Shown: piece after piece, positions 38,049 to 46,526 of the stretch
Layout of the letters: each line of letters begins with the position of its first letter
Position numbering within the stretch: the first letter of the stretch is position 1
Origin: Butyrivibrio sp. VCB2006
GTDB taxonomy: Bacteria; Bacillota; Clostridia; Lachnospirales; Lachnospiraceae
Assembly (NCBI RefSeq): GCF_000420945.1
Contig: NZ_ATVX01000020.1
Location: 1 to 64,000 of the forward strand
Direction of reading: 5' to 3'
DNA: 64,000 bases
Notes under the pieces: generated by a model
What the model saw: only the letters and a program-made list of their open reading frames with translations
Database searches by the model: none
What the model was told of the DNA's origin: nothing
Translations under genes and position numbers: made by a program

Positions 38049-39383
38049 TTAAAAGTTATTGAGATACTTATCAAGCTCCCACTTGGTTACGCAGGTACGG
38101 AATTCCTTCCATTCTGCCTTTTTGGCTTCAAGAATCTTGCTGTATACAGATTCGCTAAGGACCTCTTTGCCAAAGGGGTCAGCCTTAAAAGCATTGATGG
38201 CTTCCCCAAGTGTCATCGGCAGAACATCTACATTACTGTTTTTTGTCTGGTCAAAAGAAACGCTCTTTATGTTTTCTGCAAGCTCCTGTGGAGGAGTAAG
38301 TTTTTTATCGATACCTTCAAGACCTGCAGCCAGGATATATGCTATGGCAAGATATGGATTGCAGGTTGCATCAGGGTTACGAACTTCAACTCTTGTGGCA
38401 GAACCCTTCCTTGATGGAATGCGAATAAGGGCGCTTCTGCCGTTTGATGACTTGGACCAGGAGATATTAACAGGAGCATCGTATCCCGGAACAAGTCTTT
38501 TATAGGAATTAACAATAGGGTTAGTTATAAGTGTCATTCCCTTGGCGTGGGAGAGAACACCTGCAATAAAGCTTCCTGCTGTATCTGAAAGAGTGCCATC
38601 ACCCATGGAAAAAATATTCTCGCCTGAAGAATCCTGTGCTAAAAAGCTCATGTGCATACCACTGCCGCTGATACCTTCTACAGGCTTGGGCATAAAGGTT
38701 GCATAGAGACCATGCTTTTTGGCAATTGTCTTAACGGCCATACGGAAGGTCATGATCATGTCAGCTGCTCTAAGGGCGTCTTCTTCCTCAAACTGAATCT
38801 CGTGCTGAGCAGGAGCAATCTCATGATGAGAAGATGAGATATTAAATCCCATTTCTTCAAGGTTCAGGATAATCTCACGTCTGACATTTTCGCCCTGATC
38901 AAGGGGAGCAACATCGAAATATCCGGCTCTTTCCTTGGTATTGGCAGTTGGATTGCCGTTATCGTCATAATCAAACAAAAAGAACTCAAGACGTGGATTT
39001 ACCTTGAAGGTAAGTCCCATCTTTTTTGCTTTATCAATTACTTTTTCCAGAATGGTTCTTGGATCGCCTGAGAAAGGCTCATTGTCTGAGGTATAGACAT
39101 TACAGAACATTCTGGCTACCTTTCCGGACTGAGGTCTCCAGGGATATATCTCGAAGCTGTCCAGATCAGGATACAGATACATGTCACTCTCATCATCTCT
39201 TGTGAAACCATCGATTGAGATTCCATCAAACATGCACTCGTTATTAAGCGCTTTTTCAAGCTGGCTTGATGGAATGGCAATGTTCTTGGGAACACCGAAG
39301 AGATCGCAGAACTGAAGTCTGATGAAAGCAACATCTTCTTCCTCTACAATTCGGAAAATATCTTCTCTTGTGTATTTGCTCAT
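38049..39383 (-). CDS. glnA: Glutamine synthetase, type I
   Basis: This enzyme joins ammonia and glutamate with ATP to make glutamine, the main entry of nitrogen. The 444-residue protein has the beta-grasp N-domain, the metal-site HHEIAPAQHEI stretch, GSGMHMSF, the ATP-binding NPIVNSYKRLVPGYDAP and the SSNGRSALIRIPS segment. The length fits the GSI-alpha form of Firmicutes. AGGAGG precedes the ATG. Expression is likely set by the leader attenuator upstream, and the gene is followed by the ANTAR regulator. Confidence 0.97.
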   Translation of the reverse strand: MSKYTREDIFRIVEEEDVAFIRLQFCDLFGVPKNIAIPSSQLEKALNNECMFDGISIDGFTRDDESDMYLYPDLDSFEIYPWRPQSGKVARMFCNVYTSDNEPFSGDPRTILEKVIDKAKKMGLTFKVNPRLEFFLFDYDDNGNPTANTKERAGYFDVAPLDQGENVRREIILNLEEMGFNISSSHHEIAPAQHEIQFEEEDALRAADMIMTFRMAVKTIAKKHGLYATFMPKPVEGISGSGMHMSFLAQDSSGENIFSMGDGTLSDTAGSFIAGVLSHAKGMTLITNPIVNSYKRLVPGYDAPVNISWSKSSNGRSALIRIPSRKGSATRVEVRNPDATCNPYLAIAYILAAGLEGIDKKLTPPQELAENIKSVSFDQTKNSNVDVLPMTLGEAINAFKADPFGKEVLSESVYSKILEAKKAEWKEFRTCVTKWELDKYLNNF

Positions 39384-39408
39384 GATTTCCTCCTAAAACT
39401 ATTGCTAC

Positions 39409-39496
39409 AAAAAAGAGCGCTCAAAACAAAGGACAATAATTGTCTCTGTCTTGGCGCCCTTGCCACTCATTGCTATAAACAGTGACTCTTGTCACT
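39409..39496 (-). promoter_or_regulatory. glnA leader attenuator with ANTAR-type hexaloop
   Basis: Read on the minus strand. A first hairpin, AGTGAC-AAGA-GTCACT (39496-39481), is followed by a second hairpin TGGC-AAGGGC-GCCA (39465-39452) whose six-base loop has A at 1 and G at 4. The loop and 3' arm of that hairpin are also the 5' arm of a long terminator (39460-39439 with 39437-39414, two bulges) ending in six T. The two structures exclude each other. This is the design of ANTAR-controlled antitermination. Confidence 0.72.
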
Positions 39497-39505
39497 ATAC
39501 AACCT

Positions 39506-39534
39506 ATGTTATTTGTTTTGACAGATACTGTCAA
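39506..39534 (-). promoter_or_regulatory. glnA promoter overlapped by a palindrome
   Basis: On the minus strand TTGACA (39534-39529) and TAACAT (39511-39506) are separated by 17 bases. The -35 box is part of the perfect inverted repeat TTGACAG-TAT-CTGTCAA (39534-39518), which could be an operator. Confidence 0.65.
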
Positions 39535-39554
39535 TTAAAAAATATCAATAAATA

Positions 39555-40127
39555 TCACAATTCGATGAAGTTTTTAAGCATCTCTTTTCCTCTTGGAGTG
39601 AGGATGGATTCGGGGTGGAACTGAAGTCCGTAAATAGGATATTCTTTGTGCTGAACGGCCATGATTTCGCCATCTTCTGTAGTTGCGGTTACGTTCAGAC
39701 AATCTGGGAGAGTATCGGGATCAAGAGCAAGAGAATGGTATCTTGCAACATCTCCTTCACTTCCAAGTGCTTTGAATATTGCACAAGACTCATTAAGTTT
39801 TACATGAGACTGCTTGCCATGCATGAGCTCTTTGGCATAGGTTATTACTCCGCCAAAGGAAGCGCAGATTGCCTGATGCCCAAGACATACTCCGAGAATA
39901 GGAATATCTTTTCCAAGCATCTTTACCACATCTATAATGACGCCTGCATCCTCAGGTCTTCCGGGTCCGGGAGAAATGATTATCTTATCCGGGGAAAGAG
40001 AACGAATTTCATCCACAGTAAGCTCATCGTTTCGAATTACTTTGAGAGTATTATCAGATACTATTTCTCCAACCATCTGATAAAGGTTATATGAAAAACT
40101 ATCATAGTTATCTATTAGTAGAATCAT
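39555..40127 (-). CDS. trpG: Anthranilate synthase component II (glutamine amidotransferase)
   Basis: This supplies ammonia from glutamine to TrpE. The 190-residue class I amidotransferase starts MILLIDNYDSFSYNL. It has ISPGPGRPEDAG, the nucleophile elbow GVCLGHQAI and the catalytic HPES near the C-terminus. Its ATG overlaps the trpE stop by four bases, so the two are translationally coupled. No further trp genes follow in this window. Confidence 0.95.
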   Translation of the reverse strand: MILLIDNYDSFSYNLYQMVGEIVSDNTLKVIRNDELTVDEIRSLSPDKIIISPGPGRPEDAGVIIDVVKMLGKDIPILGVCLGHQAICASFGGVITYAKELMHGKQSHVKLNESCAIFKALGSEGDVARYHSLALDPDTLPDCLNVTATTEDGEIMAVQHKEYPIYGLQFHPESILTPRGKEMLKNFIEL

Positions 40128-41605
40128 AGGTTGTCCCTCTCTTCCGCAACGGTGTTTTCAAGGGCTGTAAGAGCAGCCTTGGCCTTATTGATTGTCTCTT
40201 CATATTCTTTCTCGGGATTTGAATCTGCCACGATTCCGGCGCCGCTTCTGACAAATACCTTGCCGTTTTTCTTGTAAAGAAGCCTTATGGCAATGCAGGC
40301 ATCCATATTTCCGGAAAAATCTATGTAGCCAACAGCTCCGCCATAGACGCCTCGCTTGTTGTCTTCAAGTTCTCCGATGAGCTGACAAGCTCTTATCTTG
40401 GGAGCTCCTGAAAGGGTTCCTGCAGGAAGTACAGCTTCTATAGCATCCAGAGCATCCTTATCTTTTCTGATAACACCTCTTACTGTAGAACCGATGTGCA
40501 TTACATGTGAGAAGCGCTCTATTGAGTGGAGCTTTTCAACCTCTACGGTGCCGAATTCACTTATTTTACCCAAGTCATTTCTTCCAAGATCCACCAGCAT
40601 GTTGTGCTCAGCAAGTTCCTTTTCGTCAGCCAAAAGTTCTTTTTCCAGAGCCTCATCCTCAGCCTGGGTGGCGCCGCGCTTTCTGGTTCCAGCTAAAGGG
40701 AAGGTGTGGAGAATACCATCTTCAAGCTTAACCAGAGTTTCAGGAGAAGCTCCTGCCAGCTCCACATCGGTTCCTGAGAAATAGAACATATAAGGCGATG
40801 GGTTGATGGTGCGAAGCCTTCTGTAGGTCTCAAAAAGACCTCCCTCGTAATCAGCAGAAAGAACGTTGGACAGCACTATCTGGAAAATATCTCCTTCAAA
40901 GATGTGCTTCTTTCCTCTAACAACCATGTCAGAGTATCTTTCTTTATCAAAAAGAGGAGTGACAGGACTAAGAAGTTTTCCAATCGGCTCAACAGCTTTT
41001 TCGCCATTAACAATTATGTCCTTGATGTGCTCAAGCTGAGAAACAGTTTTGTTATAGCTCGCTTCAAGGTCAGAACTTTTAAGGTCAGCATTGGCAATAA
41101 GGATTATCTTTTGGCGCACATTATCAAAGGCTATAACCTTGTCAAAGAGCATCAAATCTACGTCCTTAAATTCCTCGTTGTCTTTGACCTTAACCTTGGC
41201 AGTGGGCTCTGAGTAGGTCAGATAGTCATAGGAAAAGTATCCCACCAGTCCTCCTGTGAAGGTTGGGAGATCGTGAATTTTGGGACTTCTGTGGGTACTA
41301 AGAACTTCCCTGATGTGAGCAGACGGGTCAGTTGTGTCAAAAGACCTATCGCCAATCTCCATGTGTCCGTCTATGCAGGTGATCAGCAGCTTTGGGTCAA
41401 AACCAAGGAAAGTATAGCGGCCCCATTTCTCGTTGGCCTGGGCAGACTCCAAAAGATAGCAGTGAGTAGATACCTTTTTGAGTTTTCTCATTACTTCAAT
41501 TGGTGTTGTGAAGTCGGAGAGAAGTTCGCAGCTAACGGGGGCAATGTCGTAGTTGCCACTTGCTGCGTACTCTTTGATTGTTTCAAGATCCGGATAGTAA
41601 TGCAT
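40124..41605 (-). CDS. trpE: Anthranilate synthase component I
   Basis: TrpE converts chorismate and ammonia to anthranilate, the first step of tryptophan synthesis. The 493-residue protein has the feedback-site motif YLLESA near residue 50, which marks TrpE rather than PabB. It also has the chorismate-binding domain with LVDLGRNDLGK and SGAPKIRACQLI and the terminal VRSGAGIVADSNPEKEYEE. A Trp-specific T-box leader lies directly upstream. GGAGG precedes the ATG. Confidence 0.96.
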   Translation of the reverse strand: MHYYPDLETIKEYAASGNYDIAPVSCELLSDFTTPIEVMRKLKKVSTHCYLLESAQANEKWGRYTFLGFDPKLLITCIDGHMEIGDRSFDTTDPSAHIREVLSTHRSPKIHDLPTFTGGLVGYFSYDYLTYSEPTAKVKVKDNEEFKDVDLMLFDKVIAFDNVRQKIILIANADLKSSDLEASYNKTVSQLEHIKDIIVNGEKAVEPIGKLLSPVTPLFDKERYSDMVVRGKKHIFEGDIFQIVLSNVLSADYEGGLFETYRRLRTINPSPYMFYFSGTDVELAGASPETLVKLEDGILHTFPLAGTRKRGATQAEDEALEKELLADEKELAEHNMLVDLGRNDLGKISEFGTVEVEKLHSIERFSHVMHIGSTVRGVIRKDKDALDAIEAVLPAGTLSGAPKIRACQLIGELEDNKRGVYGGAVGYIDFSGNMDACIAIRLLYKKNGKVFVRSGAGIVADSNPEKEYEETINKAKAALTALENTVAEERDNL

Positions 41606-41641
41606 GTTTAAGCCTCCTTTGTTGTTCTATCAAGGAGGAAT

Positions 41642-41950
41642 AAAAAAGCCCTTGATAGAAACGATTAGTTTCCATCAAGGACGAAATGTTTGAATAATAA
41701 TATTCCGCGGTGCCACCTTGAATTCATAGGATAAACCTATGCTCTTTTCAGGATACCAACATATCCCTGGCAACTGACGTGTGCCTTACGTCGCACCATA
41801 CTCTGCATATAATAAATATCTGCATTTCCATGCGCCCTCAGGAGTCCATTCCCAAGTCACTATCCTACCGCTTCCCAGCAACACGGCTCTCTCTTAGGCA
41901 TCATGAAAAGGTACTCCTCTCCTTCATCGGTTTAATGTGGTATTCAGTTA
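41642..41950 (-). promoter_or_regulatory. T-box leader RNA, tryptophan-specific
   Basis: On the minus strand the conserved T-box sequence AAGGTGGCACCGCGG lies at 41719-41705. The terminator CCTTGATGGAAAC...GTTTCTATCAAGGGC with a T-run lies at 41682-41642. In Stem I the context GAA-TGG-AC places a UGG (Trp) specifier codon at 41848-41846. Uncharged tRNA-Trp would pair with the specifier and the T-box bulge and prevent termination, switching on trpE-trpG. Confidence 0.92.
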
Positions 41951-41955
41951 AAGAT

Positions 41956-41985
41956 AATTTACAATAATGCAGGATATGTTGTCAA
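41956..41985 (-). promoter_or_regulatory. Promoter of the trpE T-box transcript
   Basis: On the minus strand TTGACA (41985-41980) is followed after 18 bases by TAAATT (41961-41956), putting the transcript start near 41950. Confidence 0.55.
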
Positions 41986-42019
41986 CAATAAAATGCTATC
42001 AAATACTTGTGATAAACCT

Positions 42020-42025
42020 TATAAT
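42020..42025 (+). promoter_or_regulatory. -10 box of the dapL leader transcript
   Basis: A perfect TATAAT (42020-42025) lies about 25 bases before the small leader ORF. The -35 region (about 41997-42002) is weak. This promoter is divergent from the trpE promoter. Confidence 0.5.
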
Positions 42026-42050
42026 ATATTCATGAAAAGGAGATATGCCT

Positions 42051-42083
42051 ATGAATAATGAAGGTTTTCTTGACAGTATCTAA
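42051..42083 (+). CDS. Possible 10-residue leader peptide before dapL
   Basis: ATG 42051 follows AAAGGAG with good spacing and opens a frame MNNEGFLDSI that stops at TAA 42081-42083. It holds no run of lysine or other control codons. A ribosome here could still change the folding of the downstream hairpins. Translation is unproven. Confidence 0.35.
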   Translation: MNNEGFLDSI

Positions 42084-42109
42084 TCAATAGAATACAATCA
42101 AATTTGATT

Positions 42110-42152
42110 AAGACAAGGGCGTCTTAGAGAGTATTCTCTAAGGCGTCTTTTT
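42110..42152 (+). promoter_or_regulatory. dapL leader attenuator with AAGGGC hexaloop
   Basis: AAGAC-AAGGGC-GTCTT (42110-42125) forms a hairpin whose six-base loop is identical to that in the glnA leader. Its loop and 3' arm are shared with the 16-bp terminator stem 42115-42130/42135-42150 (three G-T pairs), which ends in a run of T. Only 42 bases separate this terminator from dapL, with no promoter in between. Expression of dapL therefore seems to require read-through. Confidence 0.65.
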
Positions 42153-42194
42153 GCATTTTTTTATGTAAACTTATATCGGGAAGGAGAACCAGAA

Positions 42195-43409
42195 ATGGCA
42201 ACTATAAACAAGAATTACTTACGACTTCAGGGAAGCTATCTTTTCTCCAGAATTGGTGAAAAGGTCAGAAACTTCCAGAGTGAGAATCCGGACAAAAAGA
42301 TAATTCGCCTTGGAATTGGGGATGTAACAAGACCTATAGCTCCTGCAATCATCACAGCTCTTCATAGTGCTGTTGACGAGATGGGGCAGGAGAGCACCTT
42401 TAAGGGTTATGCTCCTGACCTTGGCTATGAGTTCCTTAGAAATGCAATTGCTGATTATGATTTCAAAGCAAGAGGCTGCGACATTTCTCCTGATGAGATC
42501 TTCGTTTCCGACGGAGCAAAGGGAGATTGCAGTAATATTCAGGAAATATTCGGACTTGATAACAAGATTGCAGTGTGCGATCCGGTTTACCCTGTCTATG
42601 TGGACTCTAACGTAATGGCTGGAAGAACAGGCGAGTACGATGAAATAACAGAAGGCTTTAAGGATGTTATTTACATGCCCTGCACCAAGGAAAATGACTT
42701 TGTACCTGAGCTTCCTGCCCAGGTTCCTGATCTGATTTACCTTTGTTTTCCCAATAACCCTACCGGAGCAGTGATCAAAAAAGACAAGCTTCAGGAGTGG
42801 GTTGACTATGCAAGGAAAAACGGCTCTATCATTCTCTATGATGCTGCTTACGAATCTTTCATTACTGAGGAGGGTATTCCTCACAGCATTTATGAATGTG
42901 AAGGGGCAAATGAGTGCGCTATAGAATTTAGATCTTTTTCTAAGACAGCCGGCTTTACAGGCCTCCGCCTGGGATATACTGTTATTCCAAAAGACCTTAA
43001 GGCTGACGGTGAGAGATTATGGCCACTTTGGGCAAGAAGACACGGAACCAAATATAACGGAGCTCCTTACATTATTCAGAAGGCAGGAGAAGCCTGCTAC
43101 CTTCCTGAAGGAAGAGCTCAGATCAAAGAGCAGGTGGCATACTACCTTGAAAATGCCCATTACACCTATGATGGACTTAAGAGCGCCGGCTACGAAGTAT
43201 ACGGCGGCGTAAATGCGCCATACATCTGGCTTCGCACTCCTGATAACATGACAAGCTGGGAATTCTTCGATTATCTTCTTAATGAGGTCAATGTTGTAGG
43301 AACTCCCGGATCAGGCTTTGGACCTCACGGTGAGTATTACTTCAGACTCACAGCCTTCGGCAGCAGAGAGAACACAATAGAAGCTGTAGACAGAATCAAG
43401 AATCTTTGA
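42195..43409 (+). CDS. dapL: LL-diaminopimelate aminotransferase
   Basis: DapL makes LL-diaminopimelate directly from tetrahydrodipicolinate and glutamate, serving lysine and peptidoglycan synthesis. The 404-residue fold-type I PLP enzyme has [37 protein letters not shown] and the PLP lysine in [15 protein letters not shown], all in the form seen in DapL rather than other aspartate aminotransferases. AAGGAG precedes the ATG. The leader has an attenuator and the 3' end a strong terminator. Confidence 0.94.
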   Translation: MATINKNYLRLQGSYLFSRIGEKVRNFQSENPDKKIIRLGIGDVTRPIAPAIITALHSAVDEMGQESTFKGYAPDLGYEFLRNAIADYDFKARGCDISPDEIFVSDGAKGDCSNIQEIFGLDNKIAVCDPVYPVYVDSNVMAGRTGEYDEITEGFKDVIYMPCTKENDFVPELPAQVPDLIYLCFPNNPTGAVIKKDKLQEWVDYARKNGSIILYDAAYESFITEEGIPHSIYECEGANECAIEFRSFSKTAGFTGLRLGYTVIPKDLKADGERLWPLWARRHGTKYNGAPYIIQKAGEACYLPEGRAQIKEQVAYYLENAHYTYDGLKSAGYEVYGGVNAPYIWLRTPDNMTSWEFFDYLLNEVNVVGTPGSGFGPHGEYYFRLTAFGSRENTIEAVDRIKNL

Positions 43410-43433
43410 TTTCGAGAAAAACAGCATAAAAAT

Positions 43434-43477
43434 ACCGCGCCACATATCTCATATCGGATTGTGGCGCGGTTTCTTTT
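43434..43477. terminator. Bidirectional terminator between dapL and the DUF4867 gene
   Basis: ACCGCGCCACA (43434-43444) pairs perfectly with TGTGGCGCGGT (43460-43470), followed by TTCTTTTT. It lies between two convergent genes. Confidence 0.8.
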
Positions 43478-43484
43478 TGTTCTA

Positions 43485-44129
43485 TTAAGCAAGATCTGCT
43501 GCGATGTCGATGTTTTCGCCTGTAATTCCAACCCAGGCGCCGTTCTTAGCTTCCTTAGCATCAGCGTGAGCAAGGAGCCACTTGTTGGTTGCTGTAAGCA
43601 TACGGTCTTCCTGATTGCGAGCTTCGAACTCAGGCTTACCTACGTTTGTTCCCTTAGGAAGTCCAACAAGAACCTGGAATCCGCTGTCCTTGCGAGCCTG
43701 GCAAGGAGCATAGTGAAGAGCTGTAGCATAAACTTCGATCATTGTACCTGCTGGGCAAAGGAAAGCCTTAACCTTGCTGGAATCAAGCTTGTAATCTACG
43801 ATTTCTTCTCTCTTGGCAAGAAGCAGAATAAAGTCTGTTGAGCCAAGGTTGATCTCTGATGAACGATGATACTCAAGGCAGTTAAGCTTGGTGTTGTGTC
43901 CGTTGCACCATCCAAACTGCATGTCTGATCCACCAAAGAGGCTGTTTGTGATCGCTGTTGCCTCAGGAAGAGACTGAATTGCAGCTTCCTCTGCAACATA
44001 CTCTGTAGCCTCAGGAACAGGAGTGTGAGCCTTAAGTGCTTCTACGATAGCCTTCTTTTCCTCCTCGTAACCTTCGATGATCCTGCCGTAGTTGGTGAAC
44101 TCAGGATCTGTAACATTATATATTTTCAT
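43485..44129 (-). CDS. DUF4867 family protein
   Basis: This 214-residue protein begins MKIYNVTDPEFTNYGRII. It contains the metal-binding-like CNGHNTKLNCLEYHRSSEIN and CPAGTMIEVYATALHYAPC, matching DUF4867, a cupin-like family related in fold to ureidoglycolate lyase. Such genes often stand near sugar catabolism genes, but no reaction is established. AAAGGAG precedes the ATG. It is monocistronic here. Confidence 0.75.
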   Translation of the reverse strand: MKIYNVTDPEFTNYGRIIEGYEEEKKAIVEALKAHTPVPEATEYVAEEAAIQSLPEATAITNSLFGGSDMQFGWCNGHNTKLNCLEYHRSSEINLGSTDFILLLAKREEIVDYKLDSSKVKAFLCPAGTMIEVYATALHYAPCQARKDSGFQVLVGLPKGTNVGKPEFEARNQEDRMLTATNKWLLAHADAKEAKNGAWVGITGENIDIAADLA

Positions 44130-44256
44130 ACCCGTCTCCTTTCAACTGCATTTAATGCAGCTTATGCCTAATTCTTATGTCTATATTACTGCTGTTTCCC
44201 CTGCTTTTCCTATCATTTGACAACCTTTTCTTTTCAAAAGTTGCTTGTCCCAAAAC

Positions 44257-45336
44257 TTATGAATTGGTTTTAACATCGTAGACGTGAAGAATAGCCTTTG
44301 TGATCCCAATCATAAGGGCATTTGGATTCTTCATGCACATGTACAGCAGCTTATTGGCTTTGGAACTAACTGTAATTTTTGTTTCCAAAACCTTCTTCCT
44401 GATATCTTCTCGTAAAAAGATATTTCTAACTCTTTTTACTGTGTCCTTATCCGGGCATCTAAGCTCATTTTTAAGTACTACAAAGAGCATGATGACATAT
44501 TCTCTGTCCAGCTGCTCCTGCCCGTTAAAAATCCCCTTTTCCTGCATGATCTTACGGTAGGTAGTATCTGTCAGATTAAGGTTATTCAGGAGGTTTTTAT
44601 CATATCCATGAACAATTGAATCACCCACAAGTCTGTAGTGATAAAAGTACCCGCCCTCAACAATGACAAGGCGCCTGCAATCACATAGGCAGGGGAGCAT
44701 GATGTTTACATCTTCCGCCATCTTAATCTTTTCATTGCAGTATTTAATGTTGCCAAGGACCAGCTGTCTTGTGATCAGCTTCATACATCTTGACATGGTA
44801 ACCGGGCGGACTTCATTTCCAAGGAAGTTGGAACGAATAAGGTCCAGCTCTTTATCCACGTATTCTCCCGGAGCCTGAGCCTGGGTCTCTTTTCTGCGCT
44901 CACCGGCTTTTTCTACTATATAGTTACTTGAAATAATCTCAGCAGCTGCAAAAAAGTCCTCGGCATATTCAGTAGAGGAATTCTTATCATTTTCAAGCTG
45001 ATATAGCCTTGTGTGCTTGTAAAGAGATTCCACCATATCTGCGTCAATCCAGTCATCGCTGTCTACATAGCAGACGTAAGGCGAGCAGGCTTCCCTGGTT
45101 CCTCTTATCCAGGCTGACATAAGTCCGCCGTTTTCCTTGTGAATTACGCGGATCCGGTTATCCTTGGCTGCGTAGTCATCGCACATCTTGGGGCTGACAT
45201 TATCAGTTGATCCGTCATCAACGAGAATAATCTCTATTTCGGGCATGGTCTGCTCAAGTACAGATTTTATGCAATTTTCAAGATATTTAGCTGTGTTGTA
45301 AACAGGGATTATTATACTGACCTTAGGTGTGCTCAT
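44257..45336 (-). CDS. Family 2 glycosyltransferase
   Basis: This is a GT2 enzyme of 359 residues with SIIIPVYNTAKYLENC, VDDGSTDN and the metal-binding VDSDDW near residue 92. The C-terminal third is helical and basic. It is a single gene behind AGGAG and not part of a visible polysaccharide cluster. The acceptor is unknown. Confidence 0.88.
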   Translation of the reverse strand: MSTPKVSIIIPVYNTAKYLENCIKSVLEQTMPEIEIILVDDGSTDNVSPKMCDDYAAKDNRIRVIHKENGGLMSAWIRGTREACSPYVCYVDSDDWIDADMVESLYKHTRLYQLENDKNSSTEYAEDFFAAAEIISSNYIVEKAGERRKETQAQAPGEYVDKELDLIRSNFLGNEVRPVTMSRCMKLITRQLVLGNIKYCNEKIKMAEDVNIMLPCLCDCRRLVIVEGGYFYHYRLVGDSIVHGYDKNLLNNLNLTDTTYRKIMQEKGIFNGQEQLDREYVIMLFVVLKNELRCPDKDTVKRVRNIFLREDIRKKVLETKITVSSKANKLLYMCMKNPNALMIGITKAILHVYDVKTNS

Positions 45337-45436
45337 GTTCTACTCCTAGTATTTGTGTTGATTCCAAGCATTATCATTTTAGCATATCTGCGCAAATTAT
45401 TGGCATCATACATTTTTATTAATGGATAAACAATTG

Positions 45437-45465
45437 TTGGAGTTTCCTGAAAATTCTGATAAAAT
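45437..45465 (+). promoter_or_regulatory. Promoter of the ABC-2 exporter operon
   Basis: TTGGAG (45437-45442) and TAAAAT (45460-45465) are 17 bases apart, with a TG one base before the -10 box (extended -10). Confidence 0.5.
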
Positions 45466-45542
45466 CAATATTCAGGGCTACTAAAATGATGAGTAGTGTT
45501 GAGTTTTTGTTTTAAAAACATTTTTTATATGGGAGAAAAGGT

Positions 45543-46526
45543 ATGGCATTTGAAGTAAGACATTTACAAAAAAAGTTTGGAGAGAAGCAGGCGGTTGAAG
45601 ACTTGTCTTTTAAACTGGATAATCCGGGGGTATACGCCCTTCTTGGAACAAACGGCGCAGGAAAATCAACTTCAATCCGTATGATGCTTGGCATCTTATC
45701 AAGGGATAACGGAGAAGTTCTCTTAAACGGAGAAAACTTTGACACTCGCAAGGTTAATGTGGGATACCTGGCGGAAGAAAGAGGCCTGTATCCTAAATAT
45801 CCGATCATGGATCAGCTCTTGTATTTTGCGTCCCTAAAGGGCCTGACCGCTGATGTGGCCATGGAAAGAATCAAATACTGGGGAGAAAGACTCAATGTTA
45901 CGGAATATTTTTTCCCTGAGAGAAAGCCCGGCAAGAAATTTAAGCCAACTCTTGCAGACCAGATGTCCAAGGGTAATCAGCAAAAGATACAGCTTATGGC
46001 GGCACTTATTTCCGATCCTGAATTTCTCATTCTGGATGAGCCCTTATCAGGTCTTGACCCTGTAAATACAGATCTGTTCAAAAGCGTAATTCGCGAAGAA
46101 ATAGATAAGAACAAATACATTATCATGTCATCTCATCAGATGCCTGTAATTGAGGAGTTCTGCGAAGACATCACCATCCTTAACAGGGGAAAGGCTGTTG
46201 TCCAGGGTAATCTTAATGAAATCAAAAAGAGCTACGGACGAGTAAACCTTTTTGTTAAATGCGATGAAGATATTTCCGATACCATCAGTACTCTCGGAAT
46301 CAGTGTCGTAAATGACACTCCTGCGGGAATCCAGCTTAGGGTAAAAGATGAGTCGGAAGCCAAAAATCTTTTAAAGCAGCTTAGCGATGCCAATAAGACT
46401 ATCGTAAGATTCGAACTTAGAGAGCCTTCACTTCACGAGATATTTATTGAAAGTGTCGGCGAGGCAGCTGATGATGACGGTCAGAATACCGGAATTAACA
46501 AGGTGGAGGACGTGGTAAGTGAATAA
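45543..46526 (+). CDS. ABC transporter ATP-binding protein (NatA/YhaQ type)
   Basis: This 327-residue ATPase has Walker A GTNGAGKST, a Q-loop region, the signature MSKGNQQK in place of LSGGQ, and Walker B FLILDEPLSGLDP. Its C-terminal extension is of the DUF4162 type found in NatA/YhaQ exporters of sodium ions, lipids or peptides. It overlaps the first permease gene by 8 bases. Substrate unknown. Confidence 0.9.
   Translation: MAFEVRHLQKKFGEKQAVEDLSFKLDNPGVYALLGTNGAGKSTSIRMMLGILSRDNGEVLLNGENFDTRKVNVGYLAEERGLYPKYPIMDQLLYFASLKGLTADVAMERIKYWGERLNVTEYFFPERKPGKKFKPTLADQMSKGNQQKIQLMAALISDPEFLILDEPLSGLDPVNTDLFKSVIREEIDKNKYIIMSSHQMPVIEEFCEDITILNRGKAVVQGNLNEIKKSYGRVNLFVKCDEDISDTISTLGISVVNDTPAGIQLRVKDESEAKNLLKQLSDANKTIVRFELREPSLHEIFIESVGEAADDDGQNTGINKVEDVVSE

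Noticed and set aside
40124..41605. Para-aminobenzoate synthase PabB instead of TrpE
   Set aside because: The tryptophan feedback motif LLES is present, trpG is coupled and the T-box specifier is UGG.
42051..42194. Lysine riboswitch before dapL
   Set aside because: The leader is too short after the promoter and lacks the conserved lysine-riboswitch core. The hexaloop/terminator overlap explains it better.
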